Program-made: the position numbers and the translations under genes
The notes under the pieces: generated by a model
Databases searched by the model: none
Told to the model about the DNA's origin: nothing
The model's input: only the letters and a program-made list of their open reading frames with translations
From: Actinomadura sp. 7K507
GTDB taxonomy: Bacteria > Actinomycetota > Actinomycetes > Streptosporangiales > Streptosporangiaceae
Direction of reading: 5' to 3'
Length of the DNA: 64,000 nucleotides
NCBI RefSeq assembly: GCF_004348425.1
Contig: NZ_SMKK01000008.1
Span: forward strand, 1-64,000
In this document: one piece after another, positions 45,210-56,141 of the stretch
Layout of the letters: every line of letters starts with the position of its first letter
Position numbering within the stretch: the stretch's first letter is position 1

Positions 45210-46226
45210 TCAGTGCAGGATCGGGTCGACGGCGACGGCCGTGAAAAGCAGCGCCAGGTAGACGTTGGAGAGGTGGAAGAACCGCATCGGCCGCAGATGG
45301 ACGCCGGTGACCCCGGCGCGGACCGCCTTCAGCAGCCGGTGGCCCTCGGCGAGGAAGACCATGCCCAGGACGACCGCGACGGCGCCGTACACCGGGCCCA
45401 TGCCCGCCACCGGCCACAGCAGCAGCGAGCAGGCCACGGTCGCGTAGGTGTAGAGGAGGCTCTCGGTGACGACGCGCCGCTCGGTGGCGACGACGGGCAG
45501 CATCGGGACCTTGGCGACCGCGTAGTCCTCGCGGTAGCGCATCGCGAGCGTCCACGTGTGCGGCGGCGTCCACAGGAACACGACGCCGAACAGGACGAGC
45601 GGGGTCCAGGCGAGGCCGCCGGTGATCGCGGCCCAGCCGATAAGGACGGGCATGCACCCCGCGATGCCGCCCCACACGACGTTCTGCGATGTCCGCCGCT
45701 TGAGCAGCAGCGAGTAGACGAAGACGTAGAACAGGATCGCGAACAGCGATCCGGCCGCGGCGACGGGGTTGACGGTGAGCAGGAACCCCGCCGTGGACAG
45801 GACCGCGAGCGTGATCCCGAAGATCAGCGCGCGGGCCGGCGTGACCTGGTGCCGCGCCAGCGGGCGGCGCCGGGTGCGGCGCATCTTGGCGTCGATGTCG
45901 CGGTCGATGTAGCAGTTGATCGCGTTGGCGGCCGCGGCGGACATCGTCCCGAACGCCAGCGTCAGCAGCACGGTGGACAGCGGCGGGAGGCCGCCGGCCG
46001 CCAGGAACATCACCGGGATGGTCGTGATGAGCAGCAGCTCGATGACGCGCGGCTTGGTCAGCGCCACGTAGGCGCGCACGCTCGCCCCGATCGTCCATGG
46101 GGCGGCCTGCTCGGCGGGCACCGGCACGAGGGGAGTCACAGGAGCCCCCGGCGTCCTGCGGTCGAGTTCGTCGAGTTCGAATTCGACCTCGCGCTTGTTA
46201 CTGAGCACCGTCACAATCGGGTCCAC
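45210..46226 (-). CDS. ctaB: protoheme IX farnesyltransferase (heme O synthase) CtaB
   Basis: The protein has about eight or nine membrane helices and the UbiA-family Asp motifs [22 protein letters not shown] (split) and [19 protein letters not shown]. It adds farnesyl to heme B, giving heme O for CtaA. The start is uncertain: the frame opens at TTG 46232, with GTG at 46226, 46214 and 46208; I list 46226. The first 40 residues, rich in acidic and Pro residues, precede the first helix ([16 protein letters not shown]). Confidence 0.92.
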   Translation of the reverse strand: MDPIVTVLSNKREVEFELDELDRRTPGAPVTPLVPVPAEQAAPWTIGASVRAYVALTKPRVIELLLITTIPVMFLAAGGLPPLSTVLLTLAFGTMSAAAANAINCYIDRDIDAKMRRTRRRPLARHQVTPARALIFGITLAVLSTAGFLLTVNPVAAAGSLFAILFYVFVYSLLLKRRTSQNVVWGGIAGCMPVLIGWAAITGGLAWTPLVLFGVVFLWTPPHTWTLAMRYREDYAVAKVPMLPVVATERRVVTESLLYTYATVACSLLLWPVAGMGPVYGAVAVVLGMVFLAEGHRLLKAVRAGVTGVHLRPMRFFHLSNVYLALLFTAVAVDPILH

Positions 46227-46520
46227 GTCCAACGTAGGGATGGGAAATCGCGTACCACCTCGGCGGCGCCCCCGCGTTCCGGGCCGGCCTCGGCTGGGTG
46301 CAACTTCGGCTTGAGCTTCCTGCCGCGGCCGCTGTGGTCAACCGCGCATTCACTCTAGTCCGCCCCCTCCGGAGGGCGCGCACCGGGTCACCGGATCCCC
46401 CGCGGGATCACCCGTGCGGGGGGTTAGTCCGCGGGGCGTTCGGGCAAGGGTGCATGAGGCGGCGCGGCCACCCCGGGGAACGCGGCGCCTCGTGCCCGCG
46501 TTCACGTGCGCCTTCGGCGG

Positions 46521-46549
46521 CCCTCCCGCGCGATAGGCTCGCGGGAGGG
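46521..46549. other. strong hairpin in the ctaB-tkt gap
   Basis: CCCTCCCGCG and CGCGGGAGGG form a perfect 10-bp stem with a 9-base loop. It lies within the 475-bp divergent gap (46233-46706), about 160 bases before the tkt start. The remainder of the gap is very GC-rich; I see no gene in it and no clear -10 element. Confidence 0.5.
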
Positions 46550-46706
46550 CGCGGCATGATCTTCGCCGGCGGCGGGACGCGGCCGGCGCCTGGGGCCTGC
46601 GGGAAGACCGATCGCGTCGCCTGCCGTGCCGTGATCCGGGCGGTGCCCGGCCGCCGCGGCACAACAGAGTGGTTCAGTACACGTTTTGAGAGGAGCCTGG
46701 CGTTCC

Positions 46707-48833
46707 GTGAGCAGGGACAACAGCACGTTTGAGTGGTCCGACCAGGACCGGCGGGCGGTGGACGTGATCCGCGCCCTCGCCATGGACGCGGTCGAGGAAG
46801 CGGGCTCCGGTCACCCAGGGACGGCGATGAGCCTCGCGCCCGCCGCCTACCTTCTGTTCCAGCGGTTCCTCCGGCACGACCCGACCGACCCCCACTGGGC
46901 CGGCCGGGACAGGTTCGTGCTCTCCTGCGGGCACTCCAGCCTGACCCTTTACATCCAGCTCTACCTGTCCGGCTACCCGATGACGCTGGACGAGCTGAAG
47001 TCGCTGCGCAAGTGGGGCAGCCTCACCCCCGGCCACCCCGAGTTCGGGCACACGGCGGGCGTGGAGACGACCACGGGCCCGCTGGGGCAGGGCGTCGCGA
47101 ACGCCGTCGGGATGGCGATGGCGGCGCGCCGCGAGCGCGGCCTGTTCGACCCGGACGCGCCGCAGGGCGAGTCCCCCTTCGACCACACCGTCTGGGCGTT
47201 CGCGTCCGACGGCGACATCATGGAGGGCATCAGCCACGAGGCGAGCGCCCTCGCGGCGCACCAGCGGCTCGGCAACCTGGTGCTGCTCTACGACGACAAC
47301 CACATCTCGATCGAGGACGACACCGCGATCGCGCTGTCGGAGGACGTGCAGGCCCGGTACGCCGCGTACGGCTGGGACGTCCACAACGTCGACTGGACGG
47401 TGAACGGCGACTACGAGGAGAACGTCGCCGCGCTGGCCGAGGCGTTCACCGCGGCGCAGGCCGAGACGTCCCGCCCGTCGTTCATCGCGCTGCGGACGAT
47501 CATCGGCTGGCCGGCGCCGAACAAGAAGAACACCGGCAAGGCGCACGGCTCGGCGCTCGGCGCGGACGAGGTCGCGGCGACCAAGCGGATCCTCGGCCTG
47601 GACCCGGCCGAGTCGTTCCAGGTCCCCGAGGACGTCCTGGCGCACGCCCGGAAGGTGAGCGACCGGGGCCGCGCCGACCACGCAGAGTGGAACAGGGCGT
47701 TCGACGCGTGGCGGGGGGACAACCCCGAGCGCGCGGCCGAGTTCGACCGGATCGCGGCCCGCGCGCTGCCGTCCGGCTGGGAGGGCGCGCTGCCGGAGTT
47801 CGAGGCCGGTACCGAGGTCGCGACCCGCAAGGCGTCGGGGGACGTCCTCGCGGCGCTGGCGCCGGTGCTGCCGGAGCTCTGGGGCGGCTCGGCGGACCTG
47901 GCCGAGAGCAACAACACGACGATGAAGGGCGAGCCGTCCTTCGTCCCCGAGGAGTTCCAGACCAAGGAGTTCCCGGGCCACCGCTACGGCCGCACGCTGC
48001 ACTTCGGCGTCCGCGAGCACGCGATGGGCGCGATCTGCAACGGGATCGCGCTGCACGGCGGGACGCGCCCGTACGGCGGCACGTTCCTGATCTTCAGTGA
48101 CTACATGCGCCCGGCGGTACGGCTGGCGGCGCTGATGAAGCTGCCGGTGACGTTCGTGTGGACGCACGACTCGATCGGCCTCGGCGAGGACGGCCCGACG
48201 CACCAGCCGGTCGAGCACCTGTGGGCGCTGCGGGCGATCCCGGGCCTGGACGTCGTCCGGCCGGCGGACGCGAACGAGACGGCCGTCGCGTGGCGGACCG
48301 TGCTCGGGCACACCGACCGCCCCGCGGGTCTGGCGCTGACCCGGCAGAAGCTGCCGACGCTCGAGCGCGGCGGCGAGCTGGCGTCCGCGGAGGGCGTCGC
48401 GAAGGGCGGCTACGTGCTCGCGGACGCCGACGGCGGGCGGCCCGACGTGATCGTCATCGCCACCGGCAGCGAGGTCGGGCTCGCGCTGGAGGCGCGGACG
48501 GCGCTGCAGGCCGAGGGCACACCGACCCGCGTCGTGTCGATGCCGTGCGTGGAGTGGTTCGAGGCGCAGACCGACGCCTACCGGCAGGAGGTCCTGCCTC
48601 CCGGGGTGCGCGCCCGCGTGTCGGTGGAGGCCGGGGTCGCGCTCGGCTGGCGCGCGTTCGTCGGCGACGCCGGCGAGTCGGTGAGCCTGGAGCACTTCGG
48701 CGCGTCGGCCGACTACAAGACGCTGTTCCTGCAGTTCGGCATCACCTCCGAGCGGGTCGTCGCGGCGGCGAAGGCGAGCCTGATCAAGGCCGGTGTGAAG
48801 CACGCCGGGCGAGGCGAGACCACCGGCAACTAG
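46707..48833 (+). CDS. tkt: transketolase
   Basis: The 708-residue enzyme has the thiamine-diphosphate fold: [36 protein letters not shown] (metal/TPP motif GDG type) and [11 protein letters not shown]. Conserved His residues in SGHPG and [12 protein letters not shown] are present. It moves two-carbon units in the non-oxidative pentose phosphate pathway. I choose GTG 46707 ([10 protein letters not shown]), with GAGAGGAG upstream; the TTG 21 bases earlier is unlikely. It is first in an operon reaching pgl. Confidence 0.95.
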   Translation: MSRDNSTFEWSDQDRRAVDVIRALAMDAVEEAGSGHPGTAMSLAPAAYLLFQRFLRHDPTDPHWAGRDRFVLSCGHSSLTLYIQLYLSGYPMTLDELKSLRKWGSLTPGHPEFGHTAGVETTTGPLGQGVANAVGMAMAARRERGLFDPDAPQGESPFDHTVWAFASDGDIMEGISHEASALAAHQRLGNLVLLYDDNHISIEDDTAIALSEDVQARYAAYGWDVHNVDWTVNGDYEENVAALAEAFTAAQAETSRPSFIALRTIIGWPAPNKKNTGKAHGSALGADEVAATKRILGLDPAESFQVPEDVLAHARKVSDRGRADHAEWNRAFDAWRGDNPERAAEFDRIAARALPSGWEGALPEFEAGTEVATRKASGDVLAALAPVLPELWGGSADLAESNNTTMKGEPSFVPEEFQTKEFPGHRYGRTLHFGVREHAMGAICNGIALHGGTRPYGGTFLIFSDYMRPAVRLAALMKLPVTFVWTHDSIGLGEDGPTHQPVEHLWALRAIPGLDVVRPADANETAVAWRTVLGHTDRPAGLALTRQKLPTLERGGELASAEGVAKGGYVLADADGGRPDVIVIATGSEVGLALEARTALQAEGTPTRVVSMPCVEWFEAQTDAYRQEVLPPGVRARVSVEAGVALGWRAFVGDAGESVSLEHFGASADYKTLFLQFGITSERVVAAAKASLIKAGVKHAGRGETTGN

Positions 48834-48853
48834 GACGTGACGAGGAGTATGCG

Positions 48854-49969
48854 ATGAGTGAGATCCTGAAGAAGCTCTCGGACGAGGGCGTGTCGATCTG
48901 GCTGGACGACATCAGCCGGGAGCGGCTGCGGACGGGCAACCTGGCCGAGCTCGTCAAGGACAAGCACGTGGTCGGCGTGACGTCCAACCCCACGATCTTC
49001 GCCAAGGCGCTGAGCAAGGGCACCGCCTACGACGACCAGGTGCGCGACCTCGCGGTCCGCGGGGTGGACGTCGAGGAGGCGGCCCGCGCCATCACCTCCT
49101 ACGACATCCGCTGGGGCTGCGACGTGCTGCGCCCGGTGTACGACCGGACGGAGGGGCTCGACGGCCGCGTGTCGCTGGAGGTGGACCCGCGGCTCGCCCG
49201 CGACACCCGCAGGACGGTCGCCGAGGCCCGGGCGCTGTGGTGGCTGGTGGACCGGCCGAACCTGTTCATCAAGATCCCGGCGACGCGGGAGGGGCTGCCG
49301 GCGATCACGGCGGCGCTGTCGGAGGGCATCAGCGTGAACGTGACGCTGATCTTCTCGCTGGAGCGCTACGGCGAGGTCATCGACGCGTTCTTCACCGGGC
49401 TGGAGCGAGCACGGGAGAACGGCCACGATCTGTCGAAGATCGCCTCGGTGGCGTCGTTCTTCGTCAGCCGCGTCGACACCGAGATCGACAAGCGGCTCGA
49501 GAAGATCGGCTCGCCGGAGGCGGAGGCGCTGACCTCGAAGGCGGGTCTGGCCAACGCCCGGCTCGCGTACGCGCTGTACGAGGAGAAGTTCGGCACGGGC
49601 CGGTGGAAGGCGCTCAAGGACGCCGGGGCCCGTCCCCAGCGTCCGCTGTGGGCGTCCACCGGTGTGAAGGACCCGGACCTCAACGACACGCTGTACGTGG
49701 ACGAACTGGTCGCGCCGGGCACGGTCAACACGATGCCGGAGGCGACGCTGGTGGCCGAGGCCGACCACGGCCAGGTCCGCGGCGACACCGTCCGCGGCTC
49801 CTACGACGACGCACGGGCGCACATGGCGGCGCTGAAGGACGCCGGCGTCGACTACGACGACGTCGTGCGGGTCCTGGAGGACGAGGGCGTCGAGAAGTTC
49901 GCGGTGTCGTGGAAGGAGCTGCTCGACTCGATCACCGGCGAGCTGGAGTCCAAGAGGGCCGAGGCATGA
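48854..49969 (+). CDS. tal: transaldolase
   Basis: The 371-residue protein has [25 protein letters not shown], the Schiff-base Lys in [16 protein letters not shown], and [12 protein letters not shown]. It moves three-carbon units between sugar phosphates. Length matches the actinobacterial type. GAGGAG (48842-48847) precedes ATG 48854, 20 bp after the tkt stop. Its stop overlaps the start of the first PGI-like gene. Confidence 0.95.
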   Translation: MSEILKKLSDEGVSIWLDDISRERLRTGNLAELVKDKHVVGVTSNPTIFAKALSKGTAYDDQVRDLAVRGVDVEEAARAITSYDIRWGCDVLRPVYDRTEGLDGRVSLEVDPRLARDTRRTVAEARALWWLVDRPNLFIKIPATREGLPAITAALSEGISVNVTLIFSLERYGEVIDAFFTGLERARENGHDLSKIASVASFFVSRVDTEIDKRLEKIGSPEAEALTSKAGLANARLAYALYEEKFGTGRWKALKDAGARPQRPLWASTGVKDPDLNDTLYVDELVAPGTVNTMPEATLVAEADHGQVRGDTVRGSYDDARAHMAALKDAGVDYDDVVRVLEDEGVEKFAVSWKELLDSITGELESKRAEA

Positions 49970-51651
49970 CCTCGGTGGTGACCGCCGGGGGGATCTCGGT
50001 CACCATCCGCGGAGCCGTGGTCGACGAGAGCGACACGCTGCTGGAGCGTCTCGTTTCCGACGGCGTTCCGGGCTCCCTGATGTCCCGGAACGCGAAGCTG
50101 TGGGGGCCGGACGCGGCCCCGCTGGCCGCCTGCCGGCTGGGCTGGCTGGGGATGCCGGAGACCTCGCGGTCGCTGGCGGACCTGCTGGCCGAGCCGGCGG
50201 GCGAGGCCCGTGCCGCGGGTCTCGACCGGATCGTCCTGGCGGGCGCGGGCGGTTCCGCGCTCGCCGCCGAGGCGATGTCCCGGTCCGCGTTCCGGTCCGC
50301 CGAGGGGGCGGCGGAGCTGATCGTCCTGGACACGACCGATCCGCACGAGGTGTCGGGCGTGCTGGCCGGCGACCTGCACCGGACGGTGGTGGTCGTGGTC
50401 GGCGGGAGCATCGAGGCGGAGTCGCTGCGGCGCGTGTTCGGGCGCGCGTTCTCCGAAGCCGGGCTGGACGGCGCCGAGCTGGCGCGCCGGTTCGTCGTCG
50501 TGGCCGAGGAGGGGTCGGCGCTCGCGCGCGCCGCCGGCGAGGTGGGCCATCACCTCGTGCCCGCCGAACCCGACGCCGACGGGCGCTACGGCGCCCTCGG
50601 CGCGCGGGCGCTGGTCCCGGCCGCGCTCGCCGGGGTCGACGTGGACGTCCTGCTGGACGACGCGTCCCGGCTGCTCGCGGCGCTCCGGCAGCCCTACGAC
50701 AACCCGGCCCTGGCGCTGGGCGCGGTGCTGGGCTCCTCCGCGCTCGGCACCCGCGACAAGCTCGTGATCGCCGACCACGGTTCCGGCCTGGACGGCTTCT
50801 CCGGGTGGGCGGAGCAGCTGGTCGGCGGCGCGCTGGGCAAGGACGGCAAGGGTCTCCTGCCGGTGGTGGTCGAGGGCGTGGACGCGCCGGGCTTCGAACT
50901 GGCCGGCGACCTGCGCCGCGTCATCCTGGGCCGCCGGCAGGACGAGCCCGGTCCCGGGCGCGAGGCGGGGGTGAGCGTGGCGGGCCCGCTCGGCGCGCAG
51001 TTCCTGCTGTGGGAGTACGCGGCGGCGGTGGCGGCGCGCGTGCTGGGCGTGAATCCGTTCGACGAGCCGGATGTCGGCGAGTCGCAGGAGAGCACGGCGG
51101 CGCTGCTGCGGTCCGAGGAGGGCACCGCCCCCACGGTCGTGGGCAGGCCGCCGGAGCTGGTGTCGGGTGCGGTGGAGGTGCACTGCACCGTCCCCGACGC
51201 GCAGGACGCCCTCCGGGGCGCGCGGACCCTGACCGAGGCGCTGGAGGTGATCCTGGAGGGCGTCCCGGACGGCGGCTACCTCGCCGTCCTGGCCTACCTG
51301 GACCGCCGGGGCGACGCGGCGGCGGCCGGGCTGCGGCCGCTGCTGGCGGCGCGGGCCGCCAAGGTCCGCAGGCATCCGGCGCCCGTGACGTTCGGGTGGG
51401 GGCCGCGCTACCTGCACACGGTCGGCCAGTACCACAAGGGCGGCCCGCAGAACGGCGCGTTCCTGCAGCTCACCGGCGCGGTCACCGGGGACGTCCAGGT
51501 GCCGGGCCGACCGTACAGCCTCGGGGAACTGCAGCTCGCGCAGGCGTTCGGCGACCTCCGGGTGGTCCGGTCCCTGGGCCGCCCCTCCTTCCGGCTCCAT
51601 CTGCGCGACCGCGCGGAGGGCCTCGCTCAGCTGACGGAGGCGCTCGCCTAG
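49966..51651 (+). CDS. glucose-6-phosphate isomerase-like protein, copy 1
   Basis: The 561-residue protein has two SIS-type sugar-phosphate domains and the actinobacterial PGI ending [24 protein letters not shown]. It retains GAGGS at residues 93-97, but where PGI has a S-K-x-G-x-T-x-E-T loop it reads GGSIEAES (146-153), and the position of the catalytic Glu near QLVGGALGK lacks it. Activity is therefore doubtful. ATG 49966 overlaps the tal stop by four bases. A second, related gene follows after 83 bp. Confidence 0.8.
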   Translation: MTSVVTAGGISVTIRGAVVDESDTLLERLVSDGVPGSLMSRNAKLWGPDAAPLAACRLGWLGMPETSRSLADLLAEPAGEARAAGLDRIVLAGAGGSALAAEAMSRSAFRSAEGAAELIVLDTTDPHEVSGVLAGDLHRTVVVVVGGSIEAESLRRVFGRAFSEAGLDGAELARRFVVVAEEGSALARAAGEVGHHLVPAEPDADGRYGALGARALVPAALAGVDVDVLLDDASRLLAALRQPYDNPALALGAVLGSSALGTRDKLVIADHGSGLDGFSGWAEQLVGGALGKDGKGLLPVVVEGVDAPGFELAGDLRRVILGRRQDEPGPGREAGVSVAGPLGAQFLLWEYAAAVAARVLGVNPFDEPDVGESQESTAALLRSEEGTAPTVVGRPPELVSGAVEVHCTVPDAQDALRGARTLTEALEVILEGVPDGGYLAVLAYLDRRGDAAAAGLRPLLAARAAKVRRHPAPVTFGWGPRYLHTVGQYHKGGPQNGAFLQLTGAVTGDVQVPGRPYSLGELQLAQAFGDLRVVRSLGRPSFRLHLRDRAEGLAQLTEALA

Positions 51652-51734
51652 CGGACGCCGGCGCGGAAGAAGATCGATGGATAGGTCGCCAATGCGCATT
51701 CTCTCCTGAAACGATGGGGGGTCAGGAGGGAACG

Positions 51735-53441
51735 GTGTCCGGATTCGACGTATTGACGCGCGGCGACGTGCTGGACCTTGCGCTGAAGGCGAGGGACTAC
51801 CTCGTCAGCTGCGGGGTCCCCGGCGCGCTCGCCGCCAAGGACCCGCGGCTGTGGGGGCGGCGCGCGGTCGACCACAGCAGGCTCGGCTGGCTCGACCTGC
51901 CGTTCGCCTCGCGCGGCCTGCTCAACCAGGTGGACGGGATGGTCGCCGAGGCCCGCTACTCGGGCCTCGACCACATCGTGCTGATCGGCGTCGGGGCGGA
52001 GAGCCTCGCCGCCCAGGCGATCATGGAGGCGCACGCGCCCGCGGTCGCCGTCGGCTCCGGCGCCCCGGGGCAGGCGGGGCAGGGCCCGCCCGGCGGGGCG
52101 ACGGGCGAGCTGACCGTCCTGGACGGCAGCGACACCGCCGCGCTCGCGTTCGCCATGGAGCGGCTCGACCGGACGCTGGTCGTGCTGGCCAGCAAGGCGG
52201 GCGTGTCGCTGGAAGGCGACGCCTACCGCAGGATCTTCTCCGCCGCGTTCCGTGAGCGCGGCCTGTCGGAGCGGGAGATCGCGGGCCGGTTCCTGGTCAT
52301 CACCGACCACGGGAGCCCGCTGCACGACTTCGCGCGGCAGTGCGGCTACCGGATCGGGCTGACCGACCCGTACCTGCCGGGGCACTACGGGGCCCTGTCG
52401 GCCTACGGGCTCGTCCCCGCCGTGCTCGCGGGCGCCGACGCCGAGCGCCTGCTGGAGGAGGCGGCGTCGCTGGTGCCGTCGCTCGGCAAGGACGAGGACA
52501 ATCCGGGCCTGCTGCTCGGCGCCGTCATCGGCGGCTGCGCGCAGCAGGGGCCCGGCGGGCTGGCCCGCGACAAGGTGCTGCTGCGCGAGCCCGGCGGCCC
52601 GGGCGCGCTGAGCAACTGGATCTCGCAGCTCCTGGCGGTCGGCACCGGCAAGCGGGGCCGCGGCGTGCTGGCGTTCGAGCCGCCCGGCGGGCGCGGCGAC
52701 TTCCCCGACGTGCACGGCGTGTCGATCAACCCGAAGTCGGCGGCGCAGGACGACTCTGACACCTCGGTGTGGGCTCCGCTCGGCGCGCAGTTCCTGCTGT
52801 GGGAGTACGCGACGGCGGTCGCCGGGTGGCTGCTCGGCGTGAACCCGTTCGAGGCGGGCAGCACCGTCGTCCAAGAGTCCGAGGACGACGCGGCGACGAT
52901 GCTGCGCACGGCGGGCACCGGCCCGCTGACCGCGGAGGAGCCGGTGTACGTCGAGGACGACATCGAGGTGCACGCCGACTTCCCGTGGCCGCCCGGCGCG
53001 GAGCTGCGGACCGTCCTCGGCGGGCTGGTCGCCTCGGTGCCGGGCGACGGGTACCTGTCGGTCATGACGTACCTGTCGGGCGACTTCTCCGGGCGGTACC
53101 TCGCGCCGTCCATGGCGCGCGGGTCCGGGCGTCCCGTCGCCTACGGCCCGGGACCGGCGTACCCGCACGCGACGGGGCCGGTGCACAAGGACGGTCCGGG
53201 CAACGGCGCGTTCCTGATCATCACCGGCGACCCGGCGCCGGGCGACACGCTGGCCTCGCATCCCGTCCCGGGCCGCCCCTACAGCCTGGCGAAGCTGCAG
53301 CTCGCGCGGGCCCTGGCCGAGCTGCGGGCGCTGCGCGAGCGCAGGCTGCCGGTGATCCGGCTGCATCTGCGCGACCCGGTCGAGGGCGCGGGCAGGCTCA
53401 CCGAGTCGATGCGCTCGGTGGCGGGGGCGCGCAGGCCGTGA
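51735..53441 (+). CDS. glucose-6-phosphate isomerase-like protein, copy 2
   Basis: The 568-residue paralogue of the preceding protein shares [28 protein letters not shown](W)LLGVNPFE and PGRPYSLAKLQLARALAELR. It retains SKAGVSLEG at 153-161, but the GxGGS loop is GVGAES (85-90), and QLLAVGTGK lacks the catalytic Glu as in copy 1. A Gly/Pro-rich insert (GSGAPGQAGQGPPGG) follows residue 106. AGGAGGG precedes GTG 51735. It may act with copy 1 or have lost catalysis. Confidence 0.78.
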   Translation: MSGFDVLTRGDVLDLALKARDYLVSCGVPGALAAKDPRLWGRRAVDHSRLGWLDLPFASRGLLNQVDGMVAEARYSGLDHIVLIGVGAESLAAQAIMEAHAPAVAVGSGAPGQAGQGPPGGATGELTVLDGSDTAALAFAMERLDRTLVVLASKAGVSLEGDAYRRIFSAAFRERGLSEREIAGRFLVITDHGSPLHDFARQCGYRIGLTDPYLPGHYGALSAYGLVPAVLAGADAERLLEEAASLVPSLGKDEDNPGLLLGAVIGGCAQQGPGGLARDKVLLREPGGPGALSNWISQLLAVGTGKRGRGVLAFEPPGGRGDFPDVHGVSINPKSAAQDDSDTSVWAPLGAQFLLWEYATAVAGWLLGVNPFEAGSTVVQESEDDAATMLRTAGTGPLTAEEPVYVEDDIEVHADFPWPPGAELRTVLGGLVASVPGDGYLSVMTYLSGDFSGRYLAPSMARGSGRPVAYGPGPAYPHATGPVHKDGPGNGAFLIITGDPAPGDTLASHPVPGRPYSLAKLQLARALAELRALRERRLPVIRLHLRDPVEGAGRLTESMRSVAGARRP

Positions 53442-53555
53442 CCTTCATCGCCGTCCCGGTCGCCGCCTACCCGGCCCCGGTGAGGGCAGGATGCTTGCAG
53501 GAGTAGTACGACAGAAGGCGGCGCCGCGGGACGCAGCGCGGTCAGAGGGGGCCAT

Positions 53556-55082
53556 GTGACCGACCCGACAAATCCGCTCCGCGACCCGCGGGACAAGCGC
53601 CTGCCGCGGGTGGCCGGGCCCTGCGTGCTCGTGCTGTTCGGCGTCACCGGGGACCTGTCCCGAAAGAAGCTGCTGCCGGCGATCTACGACCTGGCGAACC
53701 GGGGCCTGCTGCCGCCGGGCTTCTCCCTGGTCGGCTTCGCCCGCCGCGAGTGGGACCACCAGGACTTCCGGCAGATCGCCTACGAGTCGGTCAAGGAGCA
53801 CGCGCGGACGCCGTTCCGCGAGGACGTCTGGACGCACCTGTCGGAGGGCATGCACTTCGTCCCCGGCACGTTCGACGACCCGGGCGCGTTCGACGCGCTG
53901 TCGATGGCCGTCAAGGAGCTGGACGAGACCCGCGGCACGGGCGGCAACTACGCGTTCTACCTGTCGATCCCGCCGAAGTTCTTCGAGAAGGTCGTGGAGC
54001 AGCTCCAGCGCAGCGGCCTCGCCGACCGCTCGCAGGAGTCCTGGCGGCGGGTCGTCATCGAGAAGCCGTTCGGCAGGGACCAGACGACGGCGGTGGAGCT
54101 GAACGACACCGTCCACCGGGTCTTCCCCGAGGAGTCGATCTTCCGGATCGACCACTACCTCGGCAAGGAGACGGTGCAGAACATCCTGGCGCTGCGGTTC
54201 GCCAACGCGATGTTCGAGCCGATCTGGAACCGGTCGTTCGTCGACCACGTGCAGATCACGATGGCCGAGGACATCGGCATCGGCGGCCGCGCCGGGTACT
54301 ACGACGGGATCGGCGCGGCGCGCGACGTCATCCAGAACCACCTGCTGCAGCTGCTGGCGCTGACGGCGATGGAGGAGCCCACGTCGTTCAGCGCCGAGGC
54401 CGTCCGGGCGGAGAAGGCCAAGATCCTGTCCTCGGTGCGGCTGCCCGGCGACCTGGCCGAGTCCACCGCGCGCGGGCAGTACGCGGCGGGCTGGCAGGGC
54501 GGCGTGGACGTCCGCGGCTACCTGGACGAGGACGGCATCCCGGCCGACTCCCGGACCGAGACCTACGCCGCGGTCAAGCTGGAGATCCAGAACCGCCGCT
54601 GGGCGGGCGTCCCGTTCTACCTGCGCACCGGCAAGCGCCTCAGCCGCCGGGTGACGGAGGTGGCGATGGTGTTCCAGCAGGCGCCGCACCAGCCGTTCTC
54701 GGAGACCGACACCGAGGAGCTCGGGCAGAACGCCCTGGTCATGCGGGTGCAGCCGGACGAGGGCATCACGGTCCGGTTCGGCTCGAAGGTGCCCGGCACC
54801 TCGATGGAGATCCGCGACGTCAACATGGACTTCGCCTACGGCGAGTCGTTCACCGAGACCTCCCCCGAGGCCTACGAGCGGCTGCTGCTGGACGTGCTGA
54901 TCGGCGACCCGCCGCTGTTCCCCCGGCAGGAGGAGGTCGAGCTGTCCTGGAAGATCCTCGACCCCGTCACCGAGTACTGGGCGAGCCGCGGCGGCGTCGA
55001 CCAGTACAAGTCCGGCGGTTACGGGCCCGACAGCGCCGAAGAGCTGATGGCGCGCGACGGGCGCGTCTGGCGGCGGCTCTAG
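53556..55082 (+). CDS. zwf: glucose-6-phosphate 1-dehydrogenase
   Basis: The 508-residue enzyme begins with the NADP motif GVTGDLSRKKLLPAIYDL and has the substrate block RIDHYLGKETVQN, plus EKPFGRD and RTGKRLSRRVTEV. It makes 6-phosphogluconolactone and NADPH, the first step of the oxidative pentose phosphate pathway. AGAGGGGG precedes GTG 53556. opcA, its activator, follows after 24 bp. Confidence 0.96.
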   Translation: MTDPTNPLRDPRDKRLPRVAGPCVLVLFGVTGDLSRKKLLPAIYDLANRGLLPPGFSLVGFARREWDHQDFRQIAYESVKEHARTPFREDVWTHLSEGMHFVPGTFDDPGAFDALSMAVKELDETRGTGGNYAFYLSIPPKFFEKVVEQLQRSGLADRSQESWRRVVIEKPFGRDQTTAVELNDTVHRVFPEESIFRIDHYLGKETVQNILALRFANAMFEPIWNRSFVDHVQITMAEDIGIGGRAGYYDGIGAARDVIQNHLLQLLALTAMEEPTSFSAEAVRAEKAKILSSVRLPGDLAESTARGQYAAGWQGGVDVRGYLDEDGIPADSRTETYAAVKLEIQNRRWAGVPFYLRTGKRLSRRVTEVAMVFQQAPHQPFSETDTEELGQNALVMRVQPDEGITVRFGSKVPGTSMEIRDVNMDFAYGESFTETSPEAYERLLLDVLIGDPPLFPRQEEVELSWKILDPVTEYWASRGGVDQYKSGGYGPDSAEELMARDGRVWRRL

Positions 55083-55106
55083 ACGATGACGAGACGGGGG
55101 CTGTAG

Positions 55107-56141
55107 ATGAACATCGACCTCACCGGCACCACGACCCGCAAGATCCAGGACGCGCTGACGCAGTCCCGGCACCTGATGGGCGGGCCGGCCGTCGGCATGG
55201 TGCTCACCCTGATCATCGTGACCGACGAGTCGGCGCAGTACGACGCGGTGCGCGCGGCGACGGAGGCGGCCCGCGAGCATCCCTGCCGGGTGCTGACCGT
55301 CATCTCCCGCGATCCGCGCGGCGGCTCGTCCCGGCTGGACGCCGAGATCCGGATGGGCGAGACCGGGCCGGGCGAGACGGTGCTGCTGCGCATGTACGGG
55401 CCGCTCGCCGACCACGCCGACTCGGTGGTCGTCCCGCTGCTGATGCCCGACACGCCGGTGGTGACGTGGTGGCCGGGCGGCAAGGTGCCGAAGGTGCCCG
55501 CCAAGGACCCGCTCGGCACGCTGGCGCAGCGCCGGGTGACCGACTCCTACGCGGCCCGCGACCGGCTCGGCACCCTCGCGCAGCTCGCCCAGGGGTACCG
55601 TCCGGGCGACACCGACTTCACCTGGACGCGGCTGACGTCGTGGCGGTCGCTGCTGGCCGCCGCGCTCGACCAGAAGCACGACGAGATCGTGTCCGGCGAG
55701 GTGTCGGCGGAGCCGGACAGCCCGAGCGCGGAGCTGCTGGCGGCGTGGCTGTCGATCCGGCTGGGCGTCCCGGTGACCCGGACGGTCTCCGAGGGCCCCG
55801 GCCTCACCGGCGTCCGGCTCACGACGACGAGCGGCGACATCCAGATCCACCGGCCCGACGGGCGGGTCGCGACGCTGTGCCGGCCCGGCCAGCCCGACCG
55901 GCATGTGTCGCTGCTGCGGCGCCCCATGGCCGACCTGCTGGCCGAGGAGCTCCGGCGCCTCGACCCCGACGAGGTGTACCACGAGGCCGCCACCCGGTTC
56001 GCCAAGGACCTCGCGGGCGGCTCGACGAGCGAGGGCGTGGCGAGCGACCCGATGTCGGCGACGGCGGAGGCGGAGGCGGAGCCCGCCGGGCAGGCCGCCG
56101 AGGAAGAGCCGGACGGGAACGGCGAGGGGGGCCGGGAGTGA
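55107..56141 (+). CDS. opcA: G6PDH assembly protein OpcA
   Basis: The 344-residue protein begins MNIDLTGTTTRKIQDALTQ and has VVVPLLMPDTPVVTWWPG and DTDFTWTRLTSWRSLLAAALD, all typical of OpcA, which activates or redox-controls G6PDH in cyanobacteria and actinobacteria. The C-terminal 40 residues are acidic and Ala/Glu-rich. Its stop overlaps the pgl start (GTGA). Confidence 0.94.
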   Translation: MNIDLTGTTTRKIQDALTQSRHLMGGPAVGMVLTLIIVTDESAQYDAVRAATEAAREHPCRVLTVISRDPRGGSSRLDAEIRMGETGPGETVLLRMYGPLADHADSVVVPLLMPDTPVVTWWPGGKVPKVPAKDPLGTLAQRRVTDSYAARDRLGTLAQLAQGYRPGDTDFTWTRLTSWRSLLAAALDQKHDEIVSGEVSAEPDSPSAELLAAWLSIRLGVPVTRTVSEGPGLTGVRLTTTSGDIQIHRPDGRVATLCRPGQPDRHVSLLRRPMADLLAEELRRLDPDEVYHEAATRFAKDLAGGSTSEGVASDPMSATAEAEAEPAGQAAEEEPDGNGEGGRE

